A stretch of DNA of 64,000 bases, from NCBI RefSeq assembly GCF_963668165.1, contig NZ_OY764213.1, forward strand, positions 203,977-267,976, in the 5' to 3' direction. The position numbers were made by a program, and so were the translations under genes. The notes under the pieces are model-generated. The model was not told the origin of the DNA and did not search any database. It was given only the letters and a program-made list of their open reading frames with translations. The stretch is from Marispirochaeta sp. (GTDB taxonomy: Bacteria; Spirochaetota; Spirochaetia; JC444; Marispirochaetaceae). Below, one piece after another: positions 34,428 through 43,366 of the stretch (position 1 is its first letter; every line of letters begins with the position of its first letter).

Positions 34428-35083
34428 TTCATGTACCTCCGTATGGCTTCAAGTCCGGATTTAAGGCTGCTTAAAACGGGAATTCCAGTACTCTCTCGAA
34501 GAGCAGCCTCCATCCGGGCCATTGAACCCTGTGCCAGCACAATAACATCACACGAATCTGAAACCTGTTTAGCGGTTTCAGAAAGAAGCTGATCGTGACG
34601 TGCAGGATCTCCTTCGGTCAATGCTTTGAATGCACCATCGGCCAAACCGTTTACTATTTCGACTTTTTTCCCTTTTTCTTCCGCAACTTGTTTGATCAAT
34701 TCCATTGTTGGATTCAATGTTGTCGGAAGTGTCGCCAGAACTCCTATGGTCTGCGCCGTATCCACAGCCTGCTCAACCATTGGCCTGTCGATACGCAGCA
34801 CAGGTATATCAAAAAACGGCTGTAAATAGTCTACAGACTCGCCCACGGAAGAGCACGTTTCAAGAATAACATCAACTTCCATCCCGGCGCCGATATGACA
34901 ATACTGATGTATTCGCTCCAGCACAGCAGGCGTCATTTTTCCCGCCTCTATTACATCCGCGATCAGGCTGTCATCCAGGATACTAATTACCCGTACATTC
35001 TTTAACACCTCTTGTGCCATCTTTTTCAACGGATCAACAAGAGCTGCACCGGTCACCAGTGTCATAACTGTCCTAGGTCTCAT
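34424..35083 (-). CDS. Aspartate/glutamate/hydantoin racemase-family protein (locus 2)
   Basis: 219 residues with the two pseudo-symmetric halves of this superfamily. The two catalytic cysteine positions are ILETCSSVGESVDYL (Cys near residue 80, normal) and DVIVLAQGSMARMEAAL (residue near 185), where the usual second Cys is replaced by Gly/Ser. One-base racemization is therefore doubtful; decarboxylase or isomerase activity, as in arylmalonate decarboxylase and maleate isomerase relatives, is possible. First gene of the locus-2 operon, which points to an entry step for an acid substrate. Confidence 0.78.
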   Translation of the reverse strand: MRPRTVMTLVTGAALVDPLKKMAQEVLKNVRVISILDDSLIADVIEAGKMTPAVLERIHQYCHIGAGMEVDVILETCSSVGESVDYLQPFFDIPVLRIDRPMVEQAVDTAQTIGVLATLPTTLNPTMELIKQVAEEKGKKVEIVNGLADGAFKALTEGDPARHDQLLSETAKQVSDSCDVIVLAQGSMARMEAALRESTGIPVLSSLKSGLEAIRRYMK

Positions 35084-35111
35084 TCAATTTCCCGCAAATA
35101 ATCATAAGTTT

Positions 35112-35166
35112 AACATCGGTTGTCCGATGTTTGATCTATCGTAACTCTGGAGTTACTATCTGTCAA
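35112..35166 (-). promoter_or_regulatory. Sigma70 promoter and two palindromic operators of locus 2
   Basis: On the minus strand TTGACA (35161-35166) and TACGAT (35138-35143) are 17 bases apart. A perfect 16-bp palindrome GTAACTC-TG-GAGTTAC (35141-35156) fills the spacer, and a 20-bp palindrome AACATCGG-TTGT-CCGATGTT (35112-35131) sits just downstream of the -10. Both positions suit repression, most likely by the GntR regulator at 27648-28349. Confidence 0.85.
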
Positions 35167-35276
35167 TGTTTTTTTTGAATATTTCTGGATACGCGCGAAT
35201 CTGGAGCAATCCGAATCTGATTGCGGAATTCTCCGTCCGGGCTTACACTTAAATTAACAAAGACGAGGAGGAGCAT

Positions 35277-35723
35277 ATGCTTATCGAAGCCCTGCTTAAG
35301 AGCAAAGCTGTTCCCGGTGTGATTACCATTACCGGGGATACTCCCGTCGCCGACGCTGTAACAGAAATGAACAAGCACCATATCGGGGCGGTATTGGTAG
35401 TGAATCAGGAGAAACAGCTTTTGGGTATCCTGTCAGAACGGGATATACTGCACCACTTTACCGAGTGCAGCAGAGGATTGTCAGTTAAAGATATCATGAC
35501 CCCCAGGTCCAGGCTGATTATCGGCCACACCGACGACACCATCGAGTACGCCATGAAAGTGTTCACAAACAACAAGGTACGCCATCTGCCTGTACTCGAC
35601 GGAGACTGCATAATCGGCATTATTTCTATTGGAGACGTACTTAAGGCACATTTAAAAAGCCTGGAACACGATAACAAAATGCTCGAGGATTACGTAACGG
35701 GAGCCTCATTTGTAATCGATTAG
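35277..35723 (+). CDS. CBS-domain pair protein
   Basis: 148 residues made of two CBS domains (VADAVTEMNKHHIGAVLVVNQEKQLLGILSERDIL; IEYAMKVFTNNKVRHLPVLDGDCIIGIISIGDVL), with a C-terminal helix LEHDNKMLEDYVTG. Such stand-alone pairs bind adenosine nucleotides and act as energy sensors, but no partner is encoded next to it. GAGGAGGAG precedes the ATG. Confidence 0.9.
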   Translation: MLIEALLKSKAVPGVITITGDTPVADAVTEMNKHHIGAVLVVNQEKQLLGILSERDILHHFTECSRGLSVKDIMTPRSRLIIGHTDDTIEYAMKVFTNNKVRHLPVLDGDCIIGIISIGDVLKAHLKSLEHDNKMLEDYVTGASFVID

Positions 35724-35784
35724 AAGGGGAAGAGATCTTTCCGGGCAATTGTTTCACGGTCCCTGCCATGATAGACTGCCGAAT

Positions 35785-37224
35785 ATGGCAAGCATCTACT
35801 GGTACGATCTGGAAACCTTTGGCAGAAACCCCTTCTATGACCGCATTGCCCAGTTCGCGGGGCTCAGAACAGACGACGTCTTTGAGCCTGTCGGTTCGCC
35901 CCAAGTCTATTACTGCCGACTCTCCCCGGATTACCTTCCGGACCCTGGAGCCTGCATGATTACCGGCATTACCCCCCAGGAAGTGCAGTCAAAAGGCATG
36001 CCGGAAGCAGAGTTTGTTCATAATATTCTACAAGAGTTCTCCAAACCCGGAACCTGTGTTACAGGCTACAATTCAATCCGCTTCGATGACGAGTTTATCC
36101 GCAATGCCCTGTACAGGAATTTCTACGACCCGTATGAACGGGAGTATCAGGACGGTAATTCCCGCTGGGACATACTTGATCTGCTGCGAACAGCTCACGA
36201 TCTGCGTCCCGAGGGGATCACCTGGGTTCGAAAGGAAGACGGCAAACCGGATTTTACCCTGGAGACCCTTGCCGCAGCCAATAGAATAGAACATGAACAC
36301 GCCCACGACGCCCTCAGCGACGTATACGCTACCATTGGACTGGCCCGGCTGGTACATGGAAAACAGCCCAGGCTCTTTCGGTATCTTTTCCGTTTACGTA
36401 AAAAACAGGAGGTATGGAAACATATCGACCTGTACAAGCAGACTCCCTTTCTGCATACATCGGGAATGTTCACCTCCCCTTACGGCTGCACAAGCCTTGT
36501 AATGCCCCTGACTGTCGATCCGAATAACGGAAACTGCGTTCTCTGCTATGACCTCCGTTACGACCCGCGTCCCCTGATCGAACTGACCACCGACGAGGTC
36601 CGCAGGCAAATATTTACCCCGTCCAAAGAGCTTTCCGGAGACCGTATCCACATAAAGGGGATTCATGTTAACCGTGGGCCGTCAATTTCACCGGTAAAAA
36701 TGCTGGATGAAAAATCTGCCGGCCGTCTTGGAATCGACCTGGATACCTGCCGTGAAAACTACCGACTCCTCCGGGATGCGGGAGACCTGCTGCAAAAGGT
36801 CCGGCAGGTATATACCATCGATAGGCCCCAGGAGGAGACTCGGGATCCGGACCTTCAAATCTACTCCGGAGGCTTTTTCAAGGACAGCGACAGAGAGGGT
36901 TTCCAGCAGATCCACGCGGCGAAACCGGAAGACCTGCCTGAGCTGCAGCGTAAATGGGAGGACCCGCGAATACCGGAAATGCTGTGGCGCTATATCTTTC
37001 GTAACTACCCGGATGTTATGCCGGAGAGTGAACAGAGGAAGTGGAAAAGCTTCTGCGCCTCCAGAATACTGATTCCTTCTGCTTCAGAAGCAGTCAGGCT
37101 GCCGGAGTTCCGCAAGAAGCTGGCCGCCTGCCGGGAGGACAAAACCCTGCCTCCCCGCAGGAAAATCATCGTTGGCGAACTGGAAGCCTGGGCCCGGCAG
37201 CTTGAAGGTGAACTGCTTTCGTAA
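35785..37224 (+). CDS. sbcB: Exodeoxyribonuclease I
   Basis: 479 residues from ATG 35785. DEDDh exonuclease: YWYDLETFGRNPFYDR (DxE), YNSIRFDDEFIRNALY, and HEHAHDALSDVYATIGLARL (His and last Asp). The SH3-like and C-terminal parts follow, VNRGPSISPVKML and LPPRRKIIVGELEAWA. It degrades single-stranded DNA 3' to 5' in mismatch repair and recombination. Typical length for the E. coli type. The start has no strong ribosome binding site; an upstream TTG at 35749 is less likely. Confidence 0.94.
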   Translation: MASIYWYDLETFGRNPFYDRIAQFAGLRTDDVFEPVGSPQVYYCRLSPDYLPDPGACMITGITPQEVQSKGMPEAEFVHNILQEFSKPGTCVTGYNSIRFDDEFIRNALYRNFYDPYEREYQDGNSRWDILDLLRTAHDLRPEGITWVRKEDGKPDFTLETLAAANRIEHEHAHDALSDVYATIGLARLVHGKQPRLFRYLFRLRKKQEVWKHIDLYKQTPFLHTSGMFTSPYGCTSLVMPLTVDPNNGNCVLCYDLRYDPRPLIELTTDEVRRQIFTPSKELSGDRIHIKGIHVNRGPSISPVKMLDEKSAGRLGIDLDTCRENYRLLRDAGDLLQKVRQVYTIDRPQEETRDPDLQIYSGGFFKDSDREGFQQIHAAKPEDLPELQRKWEDPRIPEMLWRYIFRNYPDVMPESEQRKWKSFCASRILIPSASEAVRLPEFRKKLAACREDKTLPPRRKIIVGELEAWARQLEGELLS

Positions 37225-37231
37225 AAGCGGA

Positions 37232-37921
37232 TCAGGAATCATGGCGGTGAAACTTGAGATGCAGACGTTCGCCTTTTCGGGAAACCCGCAGTACCTCCGC
37301 GCCAATGTTTCGGTACTTTTTATGCTGATATGAGAAGCTGATCTTCAAATCGTCTCTTTCGGAAAAACGCTTCTCAGGGTTTTCGACGCTCGCGCCATGG
37401 GAACTCAGGTCGTACATTCGTGCCGTAAACTCCTGATCGTCATGGCCCACTGGCGTAAGGGTTGCCGTAATATCGACCTTTCTGCGCGGCAGCTTTCTGC
37501 GCGTAAGGGCGACAGCCCTCACCTCTTCCGAGATGGGCTTGAGCCTGGCCTTATATAGTACACTACGGGCCAGATCATCCCGGTTTCCTCCTTTCTGCAG
37601 ATGTTTTCGCAGGCAGGCGTTAAAAACATGGCTGTCCACCAGCAGGGAGTATCGTTTTTCAGGGGTTTCCAGAAAAGCGGCCAGCTGCGTAATGAAGGCA
37701 GCCTCCTCAGGAGTGATTTCAAACTTCTTTATGTAGTAGTTCCATTTGGCTTCCCAGGCTTTGTAAAGAGTCTCCCGCTCCCTGATCTTCCGACGCTTGT
37801 TTGCTGCCAGTAAAAAGGCAATAAACAGGAAGATCAGGATCAGAAAGACCGCTGTTTCCACAGGACCAGAGTTAAGAGAACGCTGATATATTGCTTTCCA
37901 GATTCTTTCCAGGAAATCCAT
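37232..37921 (-). CDS. PilZ-domain membrane protein
   Basis: 229 residues. One membrane helix (ETAVFLILIFLFIAFLLAANKRRK), a middle helical region, and a C-terminal PilZ domain with the c-di-GMP motifs LPRRKVDI (RxxxR-like; RRKLPRRK) and YDLSSHGASV (D/NxSxxG). It is likely an inner-membrane c-di-GMP receptor that could influence motility or envelope functions. A diguanylate cyclase is encoded at 60481-62067. ATG 37921 has GGGAG only two bases away; TTG 37930 is an alternative start. It converges on sbcB. Confidence 0.85.
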   Translation of the reverse strand: MDFLERIWKAIYQRSLNSGPVETAVFLILIFLFIAFLLAANKRRKIRERETLYKAWEAKWNYYIKKFEITPEEAAFITQLAAFLETPEKRYSLLVDSHVFNACLRKHLQKGGNRDDLARSVLYKARLKPISEEVRAVALTRRKLPRRKVDITATLTPVGHDDQEFTARMYDLSSHGASVENPEKRFSERDDLKISFSYQHKKYRNIGAEVLRVSRKGERLHLKFHRHDS

Positions 37922-38049
37922 ATCTCCCAATAAGATACTATTGTATAAGCTCCTTCAAAAGCATTTTTTCCCTTTTACAGAAAGAAACTGGTCAATACAG
38001 GTGAATAGTGATATTATCTAGCCAAAATACCTTTACAGGAGAAAAAATC

Positions 38050-38829
38050 ATGCAACTAAAAAAACTTGCAACACTTTTGCTGATACTAATGATCGTTTCC
38101 ACTTTCGCCTATTCTGCACCATTAAAGGGAATGTCCCTCAATGGCGCGACCGGGCTTATAAGCATTCCTTCCGGCCGCATCGGATGGGAACGGAGCGCCG
38201 ATATTGGTATTGATCTTGGATATCATGCAATTGTTGACGACGAGACCGTTCACATTCCCAAAGCGTCAATCAGCCTCTTCAAGATCGCGGAACTCGGCTT
38301 TGCCTATGATACCCAGGATGACTCAGACAATTCTGACACCATACTGCACGGAAAAATCCAGCTGCCCATCAAGGGCTCCTCGGCCGTTGCCGTCGGCGGA
38401 AACCACCAGATGCTTCAGACCGCAGGAAATGATACCGATCTTACCCAGATATACCTGGCTGCTACCTACCCGGGAGAATTTTTCAAGATGCCCGCGGAAA
38501 CAACTTTTGTAGTAGGCAAAAGTTTCGGTGACAGGGCACCCGACGATGCTATCGATTTCGGAATGGGTTTTGACCTGCTGTTGTTCCCGGATATCTTTCA
38601 GGGTTACATTCACTGGATTAACGACTTTGCCAACTTCTCCTATTCAGCCGACGCCTATGCAGCAGATGCTAACTTCCGGGGAGTATTCAATACCGGTATC
38701 AGGGTAGATCTGGCCAGCATCCCCGCGTTCTCAAAATTCAAATTCGCCCTTGACGCCATCATGACCGATGCTCTCGACGACAACAGGGCCTTCAGTCTGG
38801 GGTTAACCTTCGGCGCTCCCATTGGATAG
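38050..38829 (+). CDS. Predicted outer-membrane beta-barrel protein
   Basis: 259 residues from ATG 38050 behind AGGAG. Signal peptide LATLLLILMIVSTFAYSAPLKG, then strand-turn repeats (LFKIAELGFAYDTQDDSDNSDTILHGKIQLPI; ETTFVVGKSFGDRAPDDAIDFGMGFDLLLF) and FSLGLTFGAPIG at the end. The mature N-terminus MSLNGATGLISIPSGRI resembles proteins with YjbH/porin-like 'NGATGLI.IPT' starts. Function unknown. Followed by a strong terminator, so it is a single-gene unit. Confidence 0.72.
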   Translation: MQLKKLATLLLILMIVSTFAYSAPLKGMSLNGATGLISIPSGRIGWERSADIGIDLGYHAIVDDETVHIPKASISLFKIAELGFAYDTQDDSDNSDTILHGKIQLPIKGSSAVAVGGNHQMLQTAGNDTDLTQIYLAATYPGEFFKMPAETTFVVGKSFGDRAPDDAIDFGMGFDLLLFPDIFQGYIHWINDFANFSYSADAYAADANFRGVFNTGIRVDLASIPAFSKFKFALDAIMTDALDDNRAFSLGLTFGAPIG

Positions 38830-38854
38830 AACAGAAGGATTTTTAATCAACTTG

Positions 38855-38884
38855 ATGCGGGCACAGGATGCCCGCATTTTTTTT
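38855..38884 (+). terminator. Intrinsic terminator of the beta-barrel gene
   Basis: Perfect 8-bp stem ATGCGGGC/GCCCGCAT, seven-base loop, then eight T. Confidence 0.95.
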
Positions 38885-38944
38885 ACCGAAAATTCTTGTT
38901 CCGGGGAATAAAGCACTCTATGATATATACAGGGAGGCACAGTA

Positions 38945-39847
38945 ATGCAGAGAGGAATTGTATCTGTCAGTAAATCTGTTCCGACCACCGAGGGAGCAGG
39001 AGTTTCCTTGCGCAGGGCTTTCGGCTTTGGTAAAACCGAAGATTATGATCCTTTTCTTCTTCTGGATGATTTTCGGGGCGATGATCCTGCAGCCTATGCC
39101 GCCGGCTTTCCATGGCATCCTCACAGGGGAATAGAAACCATTACATATATGCTCGCCGGCAGTGTGGAGCACCAGGACAGTCTCGGCAACAGCGGAACCA
39201 TTCGGCCCGGCGAGGTTCAATGGATGACCGCCGGAAGCGGTATTATACACCAGGAGATGCCCAAACCTGATGATTCCGGGCGCATGTACGGGTTTCAGCT
39301 GTGGGCAAACCTGCCCACAGCGAAAAAAATGACTGCTCCCAGGTATCAGCAGTACGGATCAAAAGAGATCCCGCGTGTTCAAAGCTCATCTGGTGCTGCA
39401 GCCAGGATAATCTGCGGAGAACTCTGGGGATTGAGCGGTCCGGTAGAAGGAATCGGTGTAGATCCGGCCTGCTTTGACATTGAACTGCCCGCCGGTGTAT
39501 CCCAGGAAATACCGATAGCCCCCGGCCGCCACGCCTTTGCCTATGTAATCGCAGGAGGCGGGTTCTTCTGCGGAACACGGGAACCCTTCGAAGTACCCCA
39601 GACAAGCGCCGGATGGGCGGATACGGTTGTTGAGAAGCAGATAGTAAACCACCACCTGCTTTTATTCTCCGATGGGGATGCTATAACTGTCCAGGCCGGA
39701 GATGAAGGCATCCGGTTTCTGCTGGTCTCTGGTAATCCCCTGGGAGAACCAGTCGCCTGGTACGGTCCTATCGTCATGAATACCCGGGAGGAACTGCAAA
39801 CGGCCTTCAGAGAATTGGAGGAGGGGACCTTCCTGGATTCCCATTAG
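38945..39847 (+). CDS. Pirin-family protein
   Basis: 300 residues, double cupin. The N-terminal metal site has FPWHPHRGIETITYMLAGSVEHQDS (His ligands) and later EVQWMTAGSGIIHQEMP; the C-terminal cupin LFSDGDAITVQAGDEGIRFLLVSGNPLGEPVAWYGPIVMNT is typical of pirins. Some pirins have quercetin dioxygenase activity or act as redox-linked co-regulators. Good length; GGGAGG precedes the ATG. Stand-alone. Confidence 0.93.
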   Translation: MQRGIVSVSKSVPTTEGAGVSLRRAFGFGKTEDYDPFLLLDDFRGDDPAAYAAGFPWHPHRGIETITYMLAGSVEHQDSLGNSGTIRPGEVQWMTAGSGIIHQEMPKPDDSGRMYGFQLWANLPTAKKMTAPRYQQYGSKEIPRVQSSSGAAARIICGELWGLSGPVEGIGVDPACFDIELPAGVSQEIPIAPGRHAFAYVIAGGGFFCGTREPFEVPQTSAGWADTVVEKQIVNHHLLLFSDGDAITVQAGDEGIRFLLVSGNPLGEPVAWYGPIVMNTREELQTAFRELEEGTFLDSH

Positions 39848-40026
39848 CACAAACAGAGGAGGCACATACAAAATAATTTCTGACACGAAGTTCTCATAAA
39901 ATCTTTTTTTCTCTATTCTATCCTCCCTCAATAAGCAAATAGCACATTGTTCTACATATTTACATATAGCATAAACATTTACTCACCTATCTCAATGAAA
40001 TAGTCATATTTATGCTTGTAGAGAAC

Positions 40027-40055
40027 TTGACTTAAGTATTTTTATTATTTAGTAT
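40027..40055 (+). promoter_or_regulatory. Sigma70-type promoter of the betaine transport operon
   Basis: TTGACT (40027-40032), 17-base spacer, TAGTAT (40050-40055), in a very AT-rich stretch that fills 39848-40092. Upstream, AGCATAAA (39968-39975) and TTTATGCT (40009-40016) form an inverted pair that may bind a regulator. No riboswitch seen. Confidence 0.6.
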
Positions 40056-40092
40056 TCGAAATATAATCAGTAATTTATTTTAGGAGAAGAGA

Positions 40093-41055
40093 ATGAAACG
40101 AATCGTGTTATGGAGCTTGACGGCTCTAACTGTCCTGGCAGCAGCTTTTACAATTGCCGGATGCACGCAAAAAGAAGATGAAACAGTCAAGATTGTATTT
40201 GGTGACGTATCCTGGGACAGCGTGCAGGTCCACAACCGCATTGCTGCGTTTATTATACAGAACGGACTGGAAGGCTCGTATGATATAGAATATCTCGCGG
40301 GCGATACACTCCCGATTATAAATGGAATTATCCAGGGAGATATCGATGTTGATATGGAATCCTGGCACTCCAATTTTCCCGAAGCCTATAAAGACGGAAT
40401 CGATTCCGGAAACATGATAGATCTGGGCAAGAATATGCCCGACGCGCCTCAGGGCTGGTGGATGCCCCGTTATGTTGTGGAAGGACCCGACGCACCAGCC
40501 CCCGATCTTGAGTCCCTTGAGGATCTGCCGAAATACGCCCATCTCTTTTCGGATCCAGAGGACCCAGGCAAGGGCGTTATCTACGGTGGAGTCGCCGGCT
40601 GGTCACAAATGGAGATTTCCGAGGAGATCTTTGAAGAATACGGACTGGGCGACACCTTCAACCTGACCATTGCCGGTTCAGGTTCGGCCCTGGCGGCTGT
40701 AATGGTCGGTGCCTATCAAAAGAAAGAGCCGGTTCTGGCATATTACTGGGCTCCGACTGCTGTGCTCGGAAAACTGGATATGGTCCGTATTAAAGGAAGC
40801 GAATACGACGCGGCCCTTGTCAACATTCTGGTCAACAAGAGCATGCTGGAAAAAGCTCCTAAGGTAGTCGATTTTTTGAGGAACTATTCAACCAGTGTAG
40901 CAGACAACAACGAGTTTCTTGCCAGGATGGACGATGCAGACTGGGATCATCAGGAAACCGCGATCTGGTTCCTTAAGGAAAAAGAAGAGATCTGGACTTC
41001 CTGGGTAAATGAGGAAGTCGCAAGGCGTGTAAAGGAAGCCCTCGCGTCTCTATAG
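40093..41055 (+). CDS. Glycine betaine/proline ABC transporter substrate-binding lipoprotein
   Basis: 320 residues. Lipoprotein signal peptide ending AAAFTIAGC (Cys about residue 19). The OpuAC/ProX fold shows IVFGDVSWDSVQVHNRIAAF, QGDIDVDMESWHSNFPE and PVLAYYWAPTAVLGKLDM, with the Trp residues that cage quaternary amines. Anchored to the outer face of the inner membrane or to the outer membrane. First gene of the transport operon; the ATPase start follows within 30 bases. Betaine or choline is the likely ligand; other compatible solutes cannot be excluded. Confidence 0.92.
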   Translation: MKRIVLWSLTALTVLAAAFTIAGCTQKEDETVKIVFGDVSWDSVQVHNRIAAFIIQNGLEGSYDIEYLAGDTLPIINGIIQGDIDVDMESWHSNFPEAYKDGIDSGNMIDLGKNMPDAPQGWWMPRYVVEGPDAPAPDLESLEDLPKYAHLFSDPEDPGKGVIYGGVAGWSQMEISEEIFEEYGLGDTFNLTIAGSGSALAAVMVGAYQKKEPVLAYYWAPTAVLGKLDMVRIKGSEYDAALVNILVNKSMLEKAPKVVDFLRNYSTSVADNNEFLARMDDADWDHQETAIWFLKEKEEIWTSWVNEEVARRVKEALASL

Positions 41056-41084
41056 TGGGTAATTTTCAAGGAGATACGGATACT

Positions 41085-42359
41085 ATGTCCAGTGAAATCA
41101 CACAGGGGGGCCGAGAGGCTCCCCTTTCCACCCCGGAGGATTCAGAGGCTGTAAGTGAGAATTTCATAGAGGTTAAGAATCTCTGGAAGATCTTCGGCCG
41201 GGATCCTAAACGGGTGCTTTCGTCGAAACTGCAAAAGCTTTCAAAAGAAGAGATTCAGGAAAAAACCGGCTGTGTCGTAGGGATGTGGGACATTTCGCTG
41301 GGAGTGAACAAGAGTGAGTTTTACATTCTTATGGGACTCTCCGGCAGCGGAAAATCCACCCTGATACGGTCCATGATACGCCTTAACGAACCTACCAGCG
41401 GTTCGATTATCGTAAACGGTACTGATGTAACCAGACTCGGCAGGGAAGAACTTCTTGATTTCCGGAAGGTTACCTACGGCATGGTGTTTCAGCATTACGG
41501 ACTGTTTCCTCATATGACGGTTCTGGATAACGCCGCCTACGGTCTGAAGGTCAAAGGACTTCCTAAGGGCAAGCGCTACGCAAAAGCCATGCAGTCGCTG
41601 GAAACGGTAGGGCTCAAAGGATGGGAGGACTACTATCCCGGGGCCCTTAGCGGCGGAATGCAGCAGCGCGTCGGCCTGGCAAGAGCTCTGGCAAACGATC
41701 CGGATATTCTTTTAATGGATGAACCTTTTTCCGGTCTCGATCCTTTAATCCGGCGGCAGATGCAGGATGAGCTGGTAGAACTGCAGGATAAGCTGAAAAA
41801 GACCATTATCTTTGTAACCCACGATCTGCATGAAGCCCTGAAACTGGGAGACCGCATTGCGATCATGAGAGACGGCCGCATAGTCCAGATAGGCACACCG
41901 GAGCAGATAGTAACCGAACCGGCCGACGACTATGTACAGGAGTTTGTCCGCGATGCGTCCCCGGCCAGAGTATTGACTGCCTCGAGCATCATGCAGGAAC
42001 CAGAGGTACTGCTCTACGCGTGGGAGGGTCCAAACACCGCAATTCACATGCTGCAGTCCAACCAGCGAGAAGCAGCCTTTGTTGTAGATAAGACCCGCAA
42101 ACTGCTCGGAGTCGCCACAATAGAGCGCCTTAAGCCCCTGGCTTCGGAAAAAAAGAAGGACGCCAAGATTTCCCCCGAAGCCATCCGTTCCGTACCCACC
42201 GTCAGGGAAGACAGCTATATAGAAGAACTCTTCAGTATCGTCAATGCAAACCCCTACCCTATACCCGTAACTGACGAAAATGGGAAACTCCTTGGCGTTG
42301 TAAAAACCGATACCATATTCGAGACCATCAAATCAGATGAGGGAGCAAAAAATGATTGA
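41085..42359 (+). CDS. Glycine betaine ABC transporter ATPase with CBS domains
   Basis: 424 residues from ATG 41085 behind AAGGAGA. Walker A GLSGSGKST, Q-loop VFQHYGLFPHMTVLDN, signature LSGGMQQRVGLARAL, Walker B ILLMDEPFSGLD. The N-terminal FGRDPKRVLSSKLQKLSKEEIQEKTG is typical of ProV/OpuAA. The C-terminal part has a degenerate and a better CBS repeat (VREDSYIEELFSIVNANPYPIPVTDENGKLLGVVKTD), which sense ionic strength in OpuA. The stop overlaps the permease start. Confidence 0.95.
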   Translation: MSSEITQGGREAPLSTPEDSEAVSENFIEVKNLWKIFGRDPKRVLSSKLQKLSKEEIQEKTGCVVGMWDISLGVNKSEFYILMGLSGSGKSTLIRSMIRLNEPTSGSIIVNGTDVTRLGREELLDFRKVTYGMVFQHYGLFPHMTVLDNAAYGLKVKGLPKGKRYAKAMQSLETVGLKGWEDYYPGALSGGMQQRVGLARALANDPDILLMDEPFSGLDPLIRRQMQDELVELQDKLKKTIIFVTHDLHEALKLGDRIAIMRDGRIVQIGTPEQIVTEPADDYVQEFVRDASPARVLTASSIMQEPEVLLYAWEGPNTAIHMLQSNQREAAFVVDKTRKLLGVATIERLKPLASEKKKDAKISPEAIRSVPTVREDSYIEELFSIVNANPYPIPVTDENGKLLGVVKTDTIFETIKSDEGAKND

Positions 42360-43215
42360 GTTTCCAGACGTGATATCCATCCCCCTCGCCGATTGGATCG
42401 ACGCCGTCATGAGCTGGCTTCTTACAAACCTGGACCAGGTTTTCGATATCATCGGATTTATAATTCTGCAGGTTATGCTGGCCTTTGAGAATTTTTTTAC
42501 CCTTGTCCCATGGTTCGTCATAATTTTCCTCACCTTTCTGGCGGGCTGGAAATTCCTCGGCAAATGGTATAAAGGATTCGGTTTCGCGATTATGCTGTTC
42601 ACTATCGGTACTTTCGGCTACTGGGAGCTGGCAATGCGTACATTGAGCCTGGTATTTGCAGCGGTAATATTCTCGCTCCTGATCGGGCTTCCCATCGGTA
42701 TAGTGATGGCCCGCAGTGACCGCGCCGAATCCATGATAAAGCCACTACTGGACAGCATGCAGACTATGCCGTCCTTTGTGTACCTTATACCGGCGTTGAT
42801 GTTCTTCGGTCTTGGAAAGGTTCCCGCTATTATTGCAACTATTATCTATGCTGTGCCTCCGGTAATCAGGCTGACCAATGTGGGAATCCGAACCGTGGAT
42901 AAAGAAGCAGTTGAAGCTGCCCTCGCCTTTGGTGCTACACCGCGAATGGTCCTTTTCGACGTTCAGCTTCCCCTGGCACAACCTTCGATCATGGTAGGTG
43001 TAAATCAGACGACCATGATGGCACTGGCGATGGTCGTTATCGGATCAATGATCGGAGCAAAAGGACTGGGAATGGAAGTACTGCTGGCGATTAACCGCAT
43101 AGAAGTGGGACGGGGATTCGAAGCGGGCATCAGTATTGTGCTCCTGGCGATAATAATCGACCGGCTTACCCACTCATTCGCAAAGAACGATTACACAAAC
43201 AGTACGGACAAGTAA
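42352..43215 (+). CDS. Glycine betaine ABC transporter permease
   Basis: 287 residues. N-terminal amphipathic region IPLADWIDAVMSWLL, several helices, and the BPD_transp_1 motif EAALAFGATPRMVLFDVQLPLAQPSIMVG (EAA loop) near residue 190. Conserved PSFVYLIPALMFFGLGKVPAII follows the ProW/OpuAB pattern. ATG 42352 overlaps the ATPase stop by eight bases. Confidence 0.95.
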   Translation: MIEFPDVISIPLADWIDAVMSWLLTNLDQVFDIIGFIILQVMLAFENFFTLVPWFVIIFLTFLAGWKFLGKWYKGFGFAIMLFTIGTFGYWELAMRTLSLVFAAVIFSLLIGLPIGIVMARSDRAESMIKPLLDSMQTMPSFVYLIPALMFFGLGKVPAIIATIIYAVPPVIRLTNVGIRTVDKEAVEAALAFGATPRMVLFDVQLPLAQPSIMVGVNQTTMMALAMVVIGSMIGAKGLGMEVLLAINRIEVGRGFEAGISIVLLAIIIDRLTHSFAKNDYTNSTDK

Positions 43216-43221
43216 AAAGCA

Positions 43222-43250
43222 AGGGGGACACGGCAACGCCGTGCCCCCCT
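43222..43250 (+). terminator. Stem-loop after the betaine operon
   Basis: AGGGGG-A-CACGGC pairs with GCCGTG-CCCCCT around a three-base loop. Very stable, but followed by AAGAACGG rather than T, so termination may be incomplete or Rho-assisted. Confidence 0.6.
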
Positions 43251-43321
43251 AAGAACGGATGGGACAGTGCTTGGTTTCGGCAGCTTATCCAGAAGAACCG
43301 CCCTGTTCCACTTAAGGAACA

Positions 43322-43358
43322 GAAAAAAGAAGCTATACTGCACAAGCCACAGTATAGC
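43322..43358 (-). terminator. Minus-strand hairpin with T-run, no gene upstream
   Basis: GCTATACTG (43332-43340) pairs perfectly with CAGTATAGC (43350-43358). Reading the minus strand, it is followed by TTCTTTTTT. It is a convincing intrinsic terminator, yet no minus-strand gene precedes it within 1.8 kb; only the promoter below does. Confidence 0.75.
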
Positions 43359-43366
43359 CTGTAAGT

